Source of the DNA: CAZJYI01 sp964550025 | GTDB lineage: Bacteria > Verrucomicrobiota > Kiritimatiellia > UBA8416 > CAYOBW01 | Assembly: GCA_964550025.1 (NCBI GenBank) | Contig: CAZJYI010000066.1 | Span: 1-57,705, forward strand | Direction: 5' to 3' | Length of the DNA: 57,705 nucleotides | Shown here: one piece after another, positions 31,914 to 43,000 of the stretch | How positions within the stretch are numbered: the first letter of the stretch is position 1 | Layout: each line of letters starts with the position of its first letter | Notes under the pieces: model-generated | Seen by the model: only the letters and a program-made list of their open reading frames with translations | Told to the model about the DNA's origin: nothing | Database searches by the model: none | Position numbers and translations under genes: made by a program

Positions 31914-34900
31914 ATGTCCGAGAGCGAAGAGATTGGTATGGACGAAGTACTGCTAGCCGTTCCGAAAGAGCGGATCACGCCGTCACGGTTTTTCAGGAAG
32001 CTGGACTGGAGCGCATTCTGGACGGCATGCATTCTCTCGTTCATTGTGTATGTCTACACGCTGGCGCCCACGGTAAGCCTCGAGGACTCCGGCGAACTGG
32101 CCGTGGCCGGTGACTGCCTCGGCGTGCCCCATCCGCCAGGCTATCCGATCTGGAGCATGCTGGCCTGGTTCGCCACGCGCATATTCGCCTTTGTCAAATT
32201 CCGAGGGCAGCCCAACCCGGCCTGGTCGATCGGCCTGCTGTCAGCCGTTTTCGGCGCTCTCGCATCCGGCATGACGGCGATGCTCGTATGCCGCTCCGGG
32301 TCGGACCTGCTGCGCGAAGCGCGGGACACGCTGCACAAGGCGACCCACAGGACCGAAGACCAGATCTGCTGGGTCGGGGGCGTCGTCTGCAGCCTGCTGT
32401 TCGCGTTCAGTCCCGTCATGTGGTCCCAGGCCGTCATCGTCGAGGTCTACGCGCTCAACGCCTTCTTCCTCGTTATGATCCTCCTGTTGAGCTACTGGTG
32501 GATGTGCCAGCCATCGGACCGGCTTCTCTATGTAACGGGGTTCGTTTTCGGGCTCGGATTGACCAACTACCAGGTTCTGCTCCTGGCCGCACTCCCGCTG
32601 GTCATCATCATCATGCTCAAGGACATACGCCTGTTCCGCGATTTCGCCATCGTGGGCGCTCCCATCATGGGGCTGCTCGTGCTGAACGACGGCGCTCTTA
32701 AGTCCATCACGCACCCCCTCGCACCCTCCTGCGCCGTCTACCTCTCCATCAACTTCGCCGTGCTCATCCTGGCCTACTTCTTCCTGCCGCGAGGCAAGAC
32801 GGTGGCCCTCACGATCCTCTTCGCCGAGCTGGGCGTCGCCTTCTACGCCTACATGCCGCTCGTTTCCGACCTGCGCAAACCCCTCCCCATGAACTGGGGA
32901 TACCCGCGCACGTGGGAAGGGTTCAAGCACGCCATCACCCGCGGACAGTACGAGAAGATCAAGCCCGCAAACATCTTCTCAGCGGGCTTCGTGCATCAGA
33001 TCGGGGACTTTTTCGCCGACCTGCGTGTCCAGTTCACGATGTTGACGTTCCCCCTGGGATTCCTGCCGTTCACCGTCTGGCAGACGAAGGGGAAGAACCG
33101 CAACTATGCGGCCCTGTACCTCGCCGTGGCCCTGTCGCTGACCGCCATCGTCCTGGCCCTGCTCGGGAAGTTCCTGCTGAACTCGCCGGCTGCCCTGACC
33201 AAGACCTACAAGGCGATGCTCCTTGGCGTCATCGCCCTCCTCGGCACGGGCGTCATAGCGATCTTCGTCAGCCAGGCCCGTGAGCTCTTTTTCCGGCTCA
33301 TCGGACGTACGGCCTCCACGATTTCCGAGAAAGTCGTTATCAGCCTTGTCTTCCTGGGCGTCATCGGCGCCTGCCTCTTCTTCGCGATGATGGTCGCCGG
33401 GGCGATCGGGGACATCACCGAACCCCTTCGCAAAGCCACAGAACCCCTCCCGGCTGGCGAGTCCAAGAGGATCCTGCTCAGCGCCGCCGGCATGGTCATG
33501 CTCATCGTCGTGCCGCTCTTTATGGCCGTCGTCATTGCCTGGGCGATGCAGAGCCGTTTCAAGCTCCACGTAACGATGGACCACAACTCGCAACAGTGGA
33601 TCATAGCCACGATGGTTGCCTTCCTGGCCATGGGTATCCTGCTCATCGCCCTTGCCAACCCCAAGGGAGACATCCAGGACGCCTTCATCCAGAAAGTGAA
33701 GTGGATCTCGGCCCACGCGCTGTATGCGCTCTGGATCGGCTATGGACTGATCTTCAGCCTCGCTTTCTTCGACACGCTGTTCCGCGGCAACGCCCTGTTG
33801 CGCAAACTCGCGCTGGGAACGGCGCTGCTGGCCATACCCGCCCTACCCCTCATCCAGAACGGATTCGATCCGGAAATCAACCGCATCTACGGCGGCGCCG
33901 AACAGAACGGCCATGACTTCGGGTGGCAGTTCGGCAACTACCAGCTTCGCGGAGCCGAAGCCGTCAGCGAAGAGCTTGAGCTCGACGAAGAACCGCTGCC
34001 CAACCCCGAGTACCCGCCCGAGATGGGGCCGGATGCCGTCTTCTACGGCGGCACGGATCCCGGACGATTCGTGCCCACCTACATGATCTACGGCGCCAGG
34101 GTCCGTGAAGACGTCTATCTCATCACGCAGAACGCCCTCGCGGACAATACCTATATGAGCGTCATGCGCGACCTCTACGGCGACGACATATGGATTCCCG
34201 CCCAGCACGACAGCGCCAAGGCCTTTCAGCGCTACGTCGAGGAAGTCAAGGCCGGCAAGCGCCCCAAGAACGCCGATCTCAAGATCGAGGGAGGGCGCGT
34301 CCAGGTCAGCGGCGCACTCGGGGTGATGGAAATCAACGGCATCCTGGCACAGATGATCCACGAGCACAACCGCTACAAACACGACTTCTATGTCGAGGAA
34401 AGCTACGTCATACGTTGGATGTATCCTTACCTGGAACCGCACGGGCTGATCATGAAGATCAATGCCGACCCCATCAACCTGCCCAAGAAAACCGACGTCA
34501 TCCGGGACGACATGGACTTCTGGGACTGGTACACCCGGCGCCTGACCGGCAACAACGATTTTATCCGCGATATCGTTGCGCGCAAATCCTTCTCCAAGCT
34601 GCGTAGCGCCATCGCCGGCCTGTACGCCAACAGGCGCCGCTTCAAGGAAGCCGAGAACGCCTTCCAGGAGGCACGCATGCTCTACCCCCTCAGTCCTGAA
34701 GCCAACTTCCGGCTGGCGCAGGAGGTCCTCATGTCGCACCGACGATTCTCGTACGCACGCGAGATCATCGGGGACTTCGGCCGCCAGGACCCCGGCAACA
34801 AGCGTGTGCCACAGTTCTTGAATCAGATCATCGGCCTCGAAAAGACCTACGCCAACATCAATGCGCTCGAGGCGAAACGGAAGAAGGACCCCACGAAGTT

Positions 34901-35468
34901 CGACATCAACGATGTGCTCAAGCTGGCGGAGGAATACCTGAAAGCCGGCCAGATTCACATTTTCCGCAGCATTGCGCAGAACATCGTCAAGGTGAAGAAC
35001 CTCCCCACGGGCGTCTATTACAAGCTCGGGCTGCTCTGCCAGCAGGCCAAGCAGATGACCGAGATGGTCGAGGCCCTTACGCTGGCTGCGCAGAAACTCC
35101 CCACCAATGCCAAACCGGAGATCCTCCTGGACATCACCAGCCGCTTCTCCTCCGTGCAACGCGCGGACAAGATGGCGGAAGTGATGACCATATACCTCAA
35201 ACGCCGTCCCAGCGACTGGAAGGCGTGGGTCGACCTGGCCCTGGTCCAGATCGCCCTGAAGAAGCAGCCCAGCGCACTGTCGGCCATGCGGCAGGCGCTG
35301 CGCTATGGAGGCAACCCGGCAATGAACCTGATGAGCAAGGACAACCGGCTGGCCCCCTTGCTCAGACAGGCCGCCCCCCAGCCAAAGAAGCTCGACGGAC
35401 TGATCGGTCTGCCCGGCGCAAGACCCGGCGGCAGCCCCATGGCGCCGGGAACGCGGAGGATCCCGTAG
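31914..35468 (+). CDS. DUF2723-type membrane glycosyltransferase with C-terminal TPR region
   Basis: A 1,184-residue integral membrane protein. The N-terminal block YTLAPTVSLEDSGELAVAGDCLGVPHPPGYPIWSML is the DUF2723 signature (GT-C-like, related to protein O-mannosyltransferases), with the acidic ED pair in the first periplasmic loop. About 12-14 hydrophobic segments follow to about residue 650. The C-terminal 300 residues are soluble helical repeats resembling TPRs (FKEAENAFQEARMLYPLSPEANFRLAQEVLM). The family probably transfers sugars from lipid carriers to proteins or glycans. Targets are unknown, though the giant secreted proteins here are plausible substrates (inference). The start may instead be the ATG at 31938, since neither has a strong ribosome site. 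Confidence 0.8.
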   Translation: MSESEEIGMDEVLLAVPKERITPSRFFRKLDWSAFWTACILSFIVYVYTLAPTVSLEDSGELAVAGDCLGVPHPPGYPIWSMLAWFATRIFAFVKFRGQPNPAWSIGLLSAVFGALASGMTAMLVCRSGSDLLREARDTLHKATHRTEDQICWVGGVVCSLLFAFSPVMWSQAVIVEVYALNAFFLVMILLLSYWWMCQPSDRLLYVTGFVFGLGLTNYQVLLLAALPLVIIIMLKDIRLFRDFAIVGAPIMGLLVLNDGALKSITHPLAPSCAVYLSINFAVLILAYFFLPRGKTVALTILFAELGVAFYAYMPLVSDLRKPLPMNWGYPRTWEGFKHAITRGQYEKIKPANIFSAGFVHQIGDFFADLRVQFTMLTFPLGFLPFTVWQTKGKNRNYAALYLAVALSLTAIVLALLGKFLLNSPAALTKTYKAMLLGVIALLGTGVIAIFVSQARELFFRLIGRTASTISEKVVISLVFLGVIGACLFFAMMVAGAIGDITEPLRKATEPLPAGESKRILLSAAGMVMLIVVPLFMAVVIAWAMQSRFKLHVTMDHNSQQWIIATMVAFLAMGILLIALANPKGDIQDAFIQKVKWISAHALYALWIGYGLIFSLAFFDTLFRGNALLRKLALGTALLAIPALPLIQNGFDPEINRIYGGAEQNGHDFGWQFGNYQLRGAEAVSEELELDEEPLPNPEYPPEMGPDAVFYGGTDPGRFVPTYMIYGARVREDVYLITQNALADNTYMSVMRDLYGDDIWIPAQHDSAKAFQRYVEEVKAGKRPKNADLKIEGGRVQVSGALGVMEINGILAQMIHEHNRYKHDFYVEESYVIRWMYPYLEPHGLIMKINADPINLPKKTDVIRDDMDFWDWYTRRLTGNNDFIRDIVARKSFSKLRSAIAGLYANRRRFKEAENAFQEARMLYPLSPEANFRLAQEVLMSHRRFSYAREIIGDFGRQDPGNKRVPQFLNQIIGLEKTYANINALEAKRKKDPTKFDINDVLKLAEEYLKAGQIHIFRSIAQNIVKVKNLPTGVYYKLGLLCQQAKQMTEMVEALTLAAQKLPTNAKPEILLDITSRFSSVQRADKMAEVMTIYLKRRPSDWKAWVDLALVQIALKKQPSALSAMRQALRYGGNPAMNLMSKDNRLAPLLRQAAPQPKKLDGLIGLPGARPGGSPMAPGTRRIP

Positions 35469-35490
35469 CCGCGACAGGAGGTGCTGCCGC

Positions 35491-36234
35491 ATGCGCCGCT
35501 GCCTCGTAGAGAGCATGGACTGGTCGTCGCCGCGCGTTCCCCTGCCCGAAGGGGAAGCGCACCACCTCGTCCATGTACTCCGTGTCCGGAAAGGCGAAAC
35601 CGTCAGCCTCTTTGACGGTCGCGGAAAGGAAGCCCCCGCCGTCCTGTGGCGTGAACCCGACGGCAGTTTCGTCCTCGAACTGCAGGCCGCCCCCACGGCC
35701 GTTCCGCACCCCCAGGTGCGCATAACCCTTCTGCAGGCGCTTCCGAAGGGGCGCCGGATGGACCTGATCGTGGAGAAAGCCACGGAGCTGGGCGTCACCC
35801 GCGTTGTTCCCACGGTGACCGACCGTGTCGTCGCACGCCCGGGTCCCCGGAAGTCGGATTCCCGAGCGGCGCGCTGGCACCGCATCGCGGCGGCCGCCGC
35901 AAAACAGTGCCAGACTCCCTATGTTCCCGAGATCTGCGATCCCACGGGCTATCGCGACGCCCTGCAGCTCGGCACGTCGGCCGACCTGTTTCTCGTGGGT
36001 GCGCTCGAAGGCGAGACAACACCGCTGAAGACGCTGCTTCGCGCCCTGCCCTCCCCTCCCCCGTCCACCATTGCCCTGCTGATCGGCCCTGAAGGCGATC
36101 TGACGCCGTCTGAGCTGGCCGAAGCCAGGGACGCCGGCGCCACCCCCGTGAGCTTCGGCCCCCTCATCCTCCGCGTAGAGACCGCCGCGCTCTACGGCAT
36201 CAGCGCCGTGCTCTATGAACTGGGGGACGCGTAA
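35491..36234 (+). CDS. rsmE: 16S rRNA (uracil(1498)-N3)-methyltransferase RsmE
   Basis: A 247-residue SPOUT-class RNA methyltransferase. The N-terminal PUA-like domain contains GEAHHLVHVLRVRKGE. The central QALPKGRRMDLIVEKATELGVTRVVP and the C-terminal knot LLIGPEGDLTPSEL with LILRVETAALYGISAVL are diagnostic of RsmE, which methylates U1498 of 16S rRNA. The knot reads GPEGD instead of the usual GPEGG, and FGPLILRVETA instead of LGxRILRxETA, both mild variants. AGGAGGTG precedes the start. It lies 22 bp after the DUF2723 gene and is probably co-transcribed. Confidence 0.92.
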   Translation: MRRCLVESMDWSSPRVPLPEGEAHHLVHVLRVRKGETVSLFDGRGKEAPAVLWREPDGSFVLELQAAPTAVPHPQVRITLLQALPKGRRMDLIVEKATELGVTRVVPTVTDRVVARPGPRKSDSRAARWHRIAAAAAKQCQTPYVPEICDPTGYRDALQLGTSADLFLVGALEGETTPLKTLLRALPSPPPSTIALLIGPEGDLTPSELAEARDAGATPVSFGPLILRVETAALYGISAVLYELGDA

Positions 36235-36472
36235 CGGTCCGACAGGACGGCCACGTCGCAGGATAGCCCCTACATGGGCGGGCAAGGCGCAACCGAACCA
36301 CGGAATACACCGATCAGCACGGAAGGGTAGAGCCCCCGTACCGAGCGTCGATCTCGGTCTCAGCCCTTCCACGCACCCATGCCCGCCACCCTTACACCCT
36401 ACCCTTGACCACCACCCTTACGCGGCCACGCTTACACGACCCGCTTGACCCGGGCGTCTGGGCGTTGACCCC

Positions 36473-37003
36473 GTGACCTACCCGTCCTACGCCTGTCGTT
36501 TCGAGTTCCCCGAACGCCCGTGCAAGTACGTGCCTTCGGGGAGAATGCCACCTCTCACCCTCCACTGGTACGAGGGCAGCAAGGCCAGGCAGTTCACGCC
36601 GCCGGAGGGCGTAACCCGGCAGGACATGAAGGGGCACAACACCCTTTTCGTCGGCAGCAAAGGCTTCATGGGAACACGCGGCCGGGGCGAAGGCGTGCGC
36701 CTCGTTCCCGAGGCGAGCATGGAGGGTTTTCAGAAACCGCCCAGAGTTCTGGAACGCGTGAAAGGCGGACACCAGGGGAGCTGGATCAACGCCTGCAAGG
36801 GCGGCGAACCCACGTGTTCCAACTTCAGTGTAGCGGGTCCCTACGTCGAATGGCTGCTGCTGGGCGCCATTAGCTGGCGATTCCCCAACCAGAAACTGCT
36901 GTGGGACGGCAAGAACCTCCGTTTCACCAACAACGAGGATGCCAACGCGTTCATCAAGCCCAAGTTCCGCAAGGGGTGGGAGTGGAAGGACATCGTGGTG
37001 TAG
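36473..37003 (+). pseudogene. 5'-truncated Gfo/Idh/MocA oxidoreductase (C-terminal domain only)
   Basis: The 176 codons match only the C-terminal substrate domain of the PVC-type Gfo/Idh/MocA proteins: MPPLTLHWYEG, NTLFVGSKGFMG, HQGSWINACKGGEPTCSNF, LWDGKNLRFTNNEDANAFIK and KFRKGWEW. The Rossmann NAD-binding domain and the EKP motif are missing, and the 238 bp upstream contains no trace of them. Reading could begin at GTG 36473, but the product would lack the cofactor site. The upstream stretch is rich in short CCCTTAC/CCCTTGACC words. The gene ends six bases from the convergent stop of the CARDB giant. Confidence 0.75.
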
Positions 37004-37009
37004 AACGGA

Positions 37010-40000
37010 CTAATCCGCGTCTTCCATGTTGAACCGGTAGTAACCGTGCGGTGCCGTGTTGGTGATCACCAGAGGCACATCGTGGCGGAGCCCGCGTGAC
37101 GTTTCGGCCCAATCATGCAGGTTGCTGCTGGATTGCATCACGTAGATGAACGTCGCGCTTCCGTCGTAGGTCGTGTACCGGTCGGGGCCGCTCGGATACA
37201 GGGAACCTGTCCACTCAATCTCGAGCTCGTGCATGTCCGGTACCTGCAGCCCCTCTATCCGGAAACAGGAAGCCGCGTCGATGGGATCGGTTCCCTGGTG
37301 GTATTCCTCGAGGTTGTTGCGGCCATCGGCATCCGGATCCCCCCACCACGCCATCCCGGTTGCGGTGCCGGAATAGTCCAGCTCATATTCATCAGGAAGG
37401 CCATCCCCGTCTGTGTCCAGCGTCCCCCTCGGCCACCCTCCCCTTCCTCCGTTGTTCCCCTCTCTGGCCTCCTCGATTTCTCCGCCAACATCGAGTTCAA
37501 CAAGAACGGTGTGGTTCCCCGGTGTCGCTGTCCAGCCCCCCAATGCCGGCACGGACACGGTCACCGCGTCGCCGGCATCCACACCAATGCGCAAGTCATC
37601 CAGGTAGCAGTAGTAGCGCGACGTTGCCGCATCCACCTCCACGTAGACTGTCTCGCCAACGTGTGCCTCCACGTCAGCCACGTAGGCATGCCACGAACCG
37701 CCATGCGCCAGCCGCACCGCTTTGAGCTCCGTACCGTCCGAGGCGCGCTTCACGCGTAACCACCCCGGCCAGCTCGGACCGTGAACGTAGGCACTGAACG
37801 CCAGGCTCTCCGCGCTCAGCACGAAGTTGCCGGAACGTACCACCGCGTCCCGCACGTAGAGGCAGTGCTCGTCGCCGCGGTCGTAGCGCGTACGGACCTC
37901 CGCGGTCGCACCCGTGACCAACGTCCATCCGCTCAGGTCCCCCATCTCAAAGTCTCCGTTCACCACCGCCACCGGCCGCTGCGCTGGGAGAATGTCATCA
38001 ACCACCCGCGCCGTGCCGAGAACTACCTCGTTGCTCTCGCCTGCATCGACCGTGAAACGCACGTCAAACTCCGACACCGAACCGCCCGCACCGTGGTTCT
38101 GCACCAGCGCATAGAACGTCACCTCTTCCCCGTCCAGCGGGTTCGCGGGGCTCCACCAGATCTCCCCCACCGACAGGTCCGGACGCGCAAGCGGCTCTTC
38201 ACGCGCGTTGTTTACCTCGCTGGCCTCCGCCACCACGTTGGAAGCGTCGCACTCCACCCGGATCAGGTCCCCGTCCCGAAACGCCAGCATCGTCTCCGCA
38301 CGCTCGCCCGAGGCCAACCCGCCGATCGAGGTCACGCCCTGGTCCGCACCGTCCACCTGCCAGCGAACGGCCGTTCCCCGCAGCGAGTCCGCGCCCTGGT
38401 TCAGGATCACCGCCTTGTAGCCCCAGCCAAACACGTCGTCCACATCGTAGCGGATGTCTTCGACCACGTAGTCAGGCGCACCGACGCCCAGGGTCTCGAC
38501 GCGCACCTGGTTCGTCTCGTTCGTCTCGGGCACCTCGAGGCCCACGTCGGCCTCCACCGTGATCGTGTGGTTCGTGCCCGACGTCGCCGTCCAACCCCCC
38601 AGCGCCGGCGCCGACACCGTTAGCACGGCACCCGCGGCCGCACTCATGCGCAGGTCGTCCAGGTAGCAGTAGTAGCTCGACGTCGCCGCATCCACCTCCA
38701 CGTACACCGTCTCGCCGATGTTCGAGGCCACGTCCACCACGTAGGCGCGCCACGAGCCGCCATGCGCGAGCCGAACCGCTTTGAGCTCCGTCCCGTCCGA
38801 GGCGCGCTTCACGCGCAACCAGCCCGGCCAGCTCGCACCATGAACATACCCGCTGAAAGCAAGGTTCTCTGCGCTCAGCACGAAGTCGCCGGACCGAACC
38901 ACCGCATCCTGCACGTACAGGCAGTGCTCGTTGCCGCGCTCGTAGCGTGCCCGCACCTCGGCAACCGCTCCCGTCACCAGCGTCCAGCCGGTCAGGTCCC
39001 CCGTCTCAAAGTCGCCGTTCGCCACCGCAACCGAGCGCTGCGCGGGAAGCACATCGTCGGCCACCCGCACCGTGCCGAGCACCACCTCGTTGCTCTCGCC
39101 CGCATCGACGGTGAAGCGCACGTCGTAGTCCGACACCGAACCGCCCGCGCCAAGGTTATCGACGAGCGCGTAGAAAGTCACCTCTTCCCCGTCCAGCGGT
39201 GCAGCCGGGCTCCACCAGATGTCCGATACCGACAGGTCGGGGCGCATAAGCGGCTCATCACGTGCGTTGTTCGCCTCGCTGGCCTCCGCCACCGCGTTGG
39301 ATGCATCGCACTCCACCCGGATCAGGTCCCCGCCCCGAAGCGGGATCATCGTCTCGGCGCGCTCGCCGGAGGCCAGCCCGCCGATCGCGGTCACGCCCTG
39401 GTCAGCGCCGTCCACAGACCAGCGAACGGCCGTCGGACGCAGCGAGTCCGCCCCCTGGTTCAGGATCACCGCCTTGTAGCCCCAGCCGAAATCGTCGTCC
39501 ACATCGTAGCGGATGTCTTCAACCACGTAGTCGGGCGCACCGACGCCAAAGGTCTCCACGCGCACCTGGTTCGTCTCGTTGGTCTCGGGCACCTCGATAC
39601 CCACGTCCACTTCCACCGTGATCGTGTGGTTCGTGCCCGAGGTTGCTGTCCAACCTCCCATCGCCGGTGCCGATACCGTCACCACCGCGCCGGCATCCGT
39701 GCTCATGCGCAGGTCGTCCAGGTAGCAGTAGTAGCTCGATGTCGCCGCATCCACCTCAACGTACACCGTCTCGCCGATGTTCGACGCCACGTCCACCACG
39801 TAGGCGTGCCACGAACCGCCCTGCGCGAGCCGCGCCGCTTTGAGCTCTACGCCGTCCGAGGCGCGCTTCACGCGCAACCAGCCCGGCCAGCTCGAGCCGT
39901 GGACGTACCCGCTGAAAGCCAGGTTCTCCGCGCTCAACACGAAGTCGCCCGAGCGCACCACCGCGTCCTGCACGTACAAGCAGTGCTCGTTGCGGCGCTC

Positions 40001-43000
40001 GTAGCGCGAACGCACCTCAGCCGTTGCCCCCGTCACAAGCGTCCACCCGGTCAGATCCCCAGTCTCGAAGTCCCCGTTCGCCACCGCGACCGAGCGCTGC
40101 GCCGGCAGAACGTCGTCGCCCACGCGCGCTGTTCCCAGCACCACCTCGTTGCTCTCGCCCGCATCGACCGTGAAGCGCACCTCGTAGTCCGACACCGAAC
40201 CGCCAGCGCCCAGGTTCTCGATGAGCGCGTAGAACGTCACCTCTTCCCCGTCCAGCGGCGCAACGGGGCTCCACCAGATGTCCGACACCGACAGGTCGGG
40301 GCGCATGAGCGGCTCTTCAAGAGCGTTGTTCGCCTCGCTTGCCTCCGCCACCACGTTGGACGCGTCGCACTCCACCCGGATCAGGTCCCCGTCCCGAAGC
40401 GGGATCATCGTCTCTGCCCGCTCGCCGGACGCCAGCCCGCCGATCGAGGTCACGCCCTGGTCCGTACCGTCCACCTGCCAGCGAACGGCCGTCGGACGCA
40501 GCGAGTCCGCGCCCTGGTTCAGGATCACCGCCTTGTAGCCCCAGCCGAAACCGTCGTCCACATCGTAGCGGATGTCTTCAACCACGTAGTCGGGCGCACC
40601 GACGCCAAAGGTCTCCACGCGCACCTGGTTCGTCTCGTTGGTCTCGGGCACCTCGATACCCACGTCCACTTCCACCGTGATCGTGTGGTTCGTGCCCGAG
40701 GTTGCCGTCCAACCTCCCAGCGCCGGCGCCGACACCGTCACCACCACGCCCGCGTCCGCACTCATGCGCAGATCGTCCAGGTAACAGTAGTAGCTCGATG
40801 TCGCCGCATCCACCTCCACGTACACCGTCTCGCCAACGTGCGCCGCCACGTCCACCACGTAGGCGTGCCACGATCCGCCCTGCGCAAGCCGCGCCGCTTT
40901 GAGCTCCACGCCGTCCGAGGCCCGCCTCACACGCAACCACCCCGGCCAACTCGCGCCGTGGACGTACGCGCCGAACTCAAGGTTCTCCTCTGTCAACGTG
41001 AAGTCGTCGGAACGCACCACCGCGTCCTGAACATACAGGCAGTGCTCGTTGCCGCGCTCGTAGCGTGAACGGACCTCGGCCGCCGCGCCCGTCACCAGCG
41101 TCCAGCCGCTCAGGTCCCCCGTCTCGAAATCACCGTTCGCCACCGCAACCGAGCGCTGCGCGGGAAGCACATCGTCGGCCACCCGCACCGTCCCCAGAAC
41201 GACCTCGTTGCTCTCGCCCGCATCGACCGTAAAACGCACGTCGTAGTCCGACACCGAACCGCCGGCGCCAAGGTTTTGCACCAGCGCGTAGAAAGCCACC
41301 TCTTCCCCATCCAGCGGTGCGGCCGGGCTCCACCAGATGTCCGACACCGACAGGTCGGGACGCATGAGCGGCTCTTCAAGAGCGTTGTTCGCCTCGCTAG
41401 CCTCCGCCACCACGTTGGAAGCGTCGCACTCCACCCGGATCAGGTCCCCGTCCCGAAGCGGGATCATCGTCTCGGCGCGCTCGCCGGAGGCCAGCCCGCC
41501 GATCGAGGTCACGCCCTGGTCCACACCGTCCACAGACCAGCGAACGGCCGTCTCCCGCAGCGAGTCCGCGCCCTGGTTCAGGATCACCGCCTTGTAGCCC
41601 CAGCCGAAATCGTCGTCCACGTCGTAGCGGATGTCCTCGACCACGTAGTCGGGCGCACCGACGCCGAAGGTCTCGACGCGCACCTGGTTCGTCTCGTTCG
41701 TCTCGGGGACCTCAAGACCCACATCCGCCTCGACCGTGATTGTGTGGTTCGTCCCAGAAGTCGCCGTCCAGCCTCCCAGCGCCGGCGCCGACACCGTCAG
41801 AACTGCACCGGCGTCCGTGCTCATGCGCAGGTCGTCCAGGTAGCAGTAGTAGCTCGATGTCGCCGCATCCACCTCAACGTACACCGTCTCGCCGATGTTC
41901 GACGCCACGTCCACCACGTAGGCGTGCCACGAACCGCCATGCGCCAGCCGCACCGCTTTGAGCTCCGTACCGTCCGCGGCCCGCTTCACGCGCAACCAGC
42001 CCGGCCAGCTCGCGCCGTGAACGTAGGCGCAGAACGCCAGGTTCTCCTCGGCCAGCGTGAAGCTCGGAGAACGAACCACCGCGTCCTGCACGTACAAGCA
42101 GTGCTCGTTGCCGCGCTCGTAGCGCGCCCGCACCTCAGCCGTTGCCCCCGTCACCAGCGTCCACCCGGTCAGATCCCCAGTCTCGAAGTCCCCGTTCGCC
42201 ACCGCGATGAAGCGCTGCGCCGGCAGCACATCGTCGGCCACGCGCGCTGTTCCAAGCACCACCTCGTTGCTCGCACCCGCATCGACCGTGAAGCGCACGT
42301 CGTAGTCCGACGCCGAACCGCCCGCGCCCAGGTTCTCGATGAGCGCGTAGAACGTCACCTCTTCCCCGTCCAGCGGGGCAACCGGGCTCCACCAGGTGTC
42401 CGATACCGACAGGTCGGGGCGCATGAGCGGCTCTCCAAGAGCGTTGTTCGTCTCGTTAGCCTCAGCCACCGCGTTGGACGCGTCGCACTCGACACGGATC
42501 AGGTCCCCGTCCCGGAGCGGGATCATCGTCTCAGCCCGTTCGCCGGAGGCCAGCCCGCCGATCGATGTCACGCCCTGGTCAGCGCCGTCCACAGACCAGC
42601 GAACGGCCGTCGGACGCAGCGAGTCCGCCCCCTGGTTCAGGATCACCGCCTTGTAGCCCCAGCCGAAACCGTCATCCACGTCGTAGCGGATGTCCTCGAC
42701 CACGTAGTCGGGCGCACCGACGCCAAAGGTCTCCACGCGCGCCTGGTTCGTCTCGTTCGTCTCGGGCACCTCGAGGCCCACGTCGGCCTCCACCGTGATC
42801 GTGTGGTTCGTCCCGGAAGTCGCCGTCCAGCCTCCCAACCCCGGCGCCGACACCGTCACCACCGCGTCGGCATCCGTGCTCATGCGCAGGTCGTCCAGGT
42901 AGCAGTAGTAGCTCGATGTCGCCGCATCCACCTCCACGTACACCGTCTCGCCGATGTTCGATGCCACGTCCACCACGTAGGCGTGCCACGAGCCGCCATG

